64,000 bases of DNA from Sphingobacterium siyangense. GTDB taxonomy: Bacteria; Bacteroidota; Bacteroidia; Sphingobacteriales; Sphingobacteriaceae. The DNA lies in NCBI RefSeq assembly GCF_007830445.1, contig NZ_VLKR01000013.1, positions 105,421 to 169,420 on the forward strand, given 5' to 3'. The notes under the pieces were generated by a model, which made no database searches, was not told where the DNA came from, and saw only the letters and a program-made list of their open reading frames with translations. The position numbers were made by a program, and so were the translations under genes. How positions within the stretch are numbered: position 1 is the stretch's first letter; every line of letters starts with the position of its first letter. Shown here in pieces: positions 63,111-64,000 of this stretch.

Positions 63111-63440
63111 TGTGCTGCGGTATCCTTGGGGTGACATTTTTCCGGCGGCACAATTTTCCGTCTTTCCCGGTACGGATTCTACCCGGGGATGCCACGCAGG
63201 CTTTTGGCAGAAGGTCCCGCCCGGATTATGTGGCCTGATGTTCTTTGACCTTTTGGCTGCTATCTTCCTGCCTATCCCCGTTCGCCGGCTGCGCTGCCAT
63301 TCCCGTCCGACCCTTAGTGTTCTCTTGCGCAAAGCACCCTCTTTCCGGTGCCCTGAGTGGAAGCCCGTACGTGAAGCAGGGACAGAAATCCGCTGCAGAT
63401 CTTAGGAAAGTACCCTTTTTGCCACCTTCGGCGCAGGGCT
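63095..63440. other. GC-rich island upstream of the rRNA operon
   Basis: About 350 bp that look clearly richer in G and C than the surroundings. Overlapping open frames exist on both strands (63112-63405 plus, 63072-63332 minus), but neither has a recognisable family, signal peptide or promoter, and both are Cys/Pro/Arg-rich as expected from GC-rich noncoding DNA. I treat them as not coding. The sequence may be a dispersed repeat, possibly linked to rRNA loci; that is inference. Confidence 0.5.
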
Positions 63441-63516
63441 GTGGTCAGAAACCAAAAAGAATCTCGCACCGTTACAGGCAGTTAGGGGCGAAATGAAATA
63501 AATAAGAACAAAAGGC

Positions 63517-63548
63517 TTGGAAGTTTGTTAGTAAACTCCCTATCTTTG
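63517..63548 (+). promoter_or_regulatory. rRNA promoter P1
   Basis: TTG at 63517-63519, 21 bp, TATCTTTG at 63541-63548. It fits the Bacteroidota promoter pattern, about 430 bp upstream of the 16S start. Confidence 0.65.
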
Positions 63549-63703
63549 CACCACTCCGCAAGGGAGGGACGGTTGCTTCGAAAGAAGGAATAATGAAAAA
63601 AAAAAGGGTTTAAGAGAAGTCTGGCAGGATTTAAAATCCCGCTCAGTTTATTTTAAACGCGGAAATCGAAAAAAGGGAAAAGAAAAAAAACTTGAAAAAG
63701 TTT

Positions 63704-63733
63704 TTGGAAGTTCAGAAAAGATTTCTACCTTTG
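63704..63733 (+). promoter_or_regulatory. rRNA promoter P2
   Basis: TTG at 63704-63706 (within TTTTTGG), 19 bp, TACCTTTG at 63726-63733: a near-ideal Bacteroidota promoter, in tandem with P1. Confidence 0.75.
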
Positions 63734-63824
63734 CAGTCCCAACGGAAACGAAGGGAAAAACAAAACGATAAAGAGGGGCGCAATGCCTATCGGAATAAAG
63801 CGGATACGGAAGTTGAAGCGACAA

Positions 63825-63837
63825 AGTTCTTTAAGAA
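63825..63837 (+). promoter_or_regulatory. boxA-like antitermination element in the rRNA leader
   Basis: AGTTCTTTAAGAA closely resembles the boxA core (GCTCTTTAACA) bound by NusB/NusE. It lies about 140 bp before 16S rRNA. Confidence 0.55.
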
Positions 63838-63980
63838 AACACAATCATGTAAGCGTGACGAGTAGACAAACGAAAGTCATGAACAAATTCAAGTAATTCG
63901 TTCAATTCGATCCAAGATCAGAGATATAAAAAAAGAATTCTGATTATTATAAATAGTTGGAATCAAAAACTTCATTTTAC

Positions 63981-64000
63981 AATGGAGAGTTTGATCCTGG
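63981..64000 (+). rRNA. rrs: 16S ribosomal RNA, 5' end only
   Basis: The window closes on the universal 16S 5' sequence containing GAGAGTTTGATCCTGG (primer 27F site). By alignment to the E. coli numbering the mature end should be near 63979-63981. The rest lies beyond the window. Confidence 0.95.

Noticed and set aside
63072..63405. Overlapping 86- and 97-codon frames on both strands upstream of rRNA
   Set aside because: GC-rich DNA has few stop codons, and both strands are open over the same bases. No family, promoter or signal was recognised, so they are recorded as a GC-rich island only.

Overview
The window looks like chromosomal DNA of a Bacteroidota bacterium, most likely Sphingobacteriaceae and probably Sphingobacterium or a close relative. 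This is inferred from family content (DUF3078, DUF2461, LytTR regulators with LytS-type kinases, futalosine hydrolase, 7TMR-DISM kinase, TonB receptor with carboxypeptidase-like domain) and from many promoters of the Bacteroidota type, whose -7 box reads TAnnTTTG. Ribosome binding sites are weak throughout, as expected for this phylum. The last 20 bases are the 5' end of a 16S rRNA, preceded by two tandem rRNA promoters.

Layout. 1-5.5 kb: housekeeping genes (cdsA fragment, DUF2461, anmK, gcvH, DUF6263-like, pdhB, mqnB). 5.7-5.9 kb: an inverted array of 11-bp telomere-like repeats. 6.1-7.2 kb: queD-folE pterin operon. 7.4-12.2 kb: O-methyltransferase, then an envelope cluster with two GH73-type glucosaminidases, a CarboxypepD_reg-like protein, DUF3078 and a lipoprotein amidase. 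12.2-16.7 kb: sodium:solute symporter with two small membrane proteins (one of only 30 aa) and a PIG-L deacetylase. 17.3-18.6 kb: peroxiredoxin, thioredoxin and an 84-aa protein, a peroxide-defence operon. 18.9-19.3 kb: tRNA-Tyr and tRNA-Arg. 19.4-26.4 kb: PAP2 phosphatase, MFS transporter, tricorn-like protease, a Cys-motif membrane protein, tRNA-Lys.

26.6-32.1 kb is the most unusual block. A four-gene leftward operon encodes a GNAT/autoinducer-synthase-like acyltransferase, a methyltransferase, a 7TMR-DISM sensor kinase and a REC-histidine kinase. It faces a stand-alone REC protein whose receiver is clearly similar. It could be a make-and-sense small-molecule circuit. 32.3-38 kb: amidohydrolase, LytTR membrane regulator, CPBP protease, SH3 lipoprotein, and tandem paralogous outer-membrane proteins. 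38.1-43 kb: TonB receptor, TPR protein, LytS kinase and LytR regulator. 43.3-45.3 kb: a 2-hydroxyacid dehydrogenase paired with an alpha-oxoamine-synthase-like PLP enzyme.

45.5-52.4 kb: HU, TPR protein, a 29-aa bS22/COX24-like ribosomal peptide, RNase G, then miaA coupled to a Gfo/Idh oxidoreductase, an unrecognised 259-aa protein, and def. 52.5-62.6 kb, all leftward: TRIC-type channel; a run of ppk1, SdiA-regulated lipoprotein, BamA-type barrel with a kinase-like N-terminal motif set, and a 787-aa GAF protein; and upstream of ppk1 an HD phosphohydrolase fused to a Pycsar-effector-like membrane domain. 62.6-64 kb: a second 11-bp repeat array, a GC-rich island, rRNA promoters, boxA and the start of 16S rRNA. 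No CRISPR array, transposase, integrase or phage structural gene was seen.
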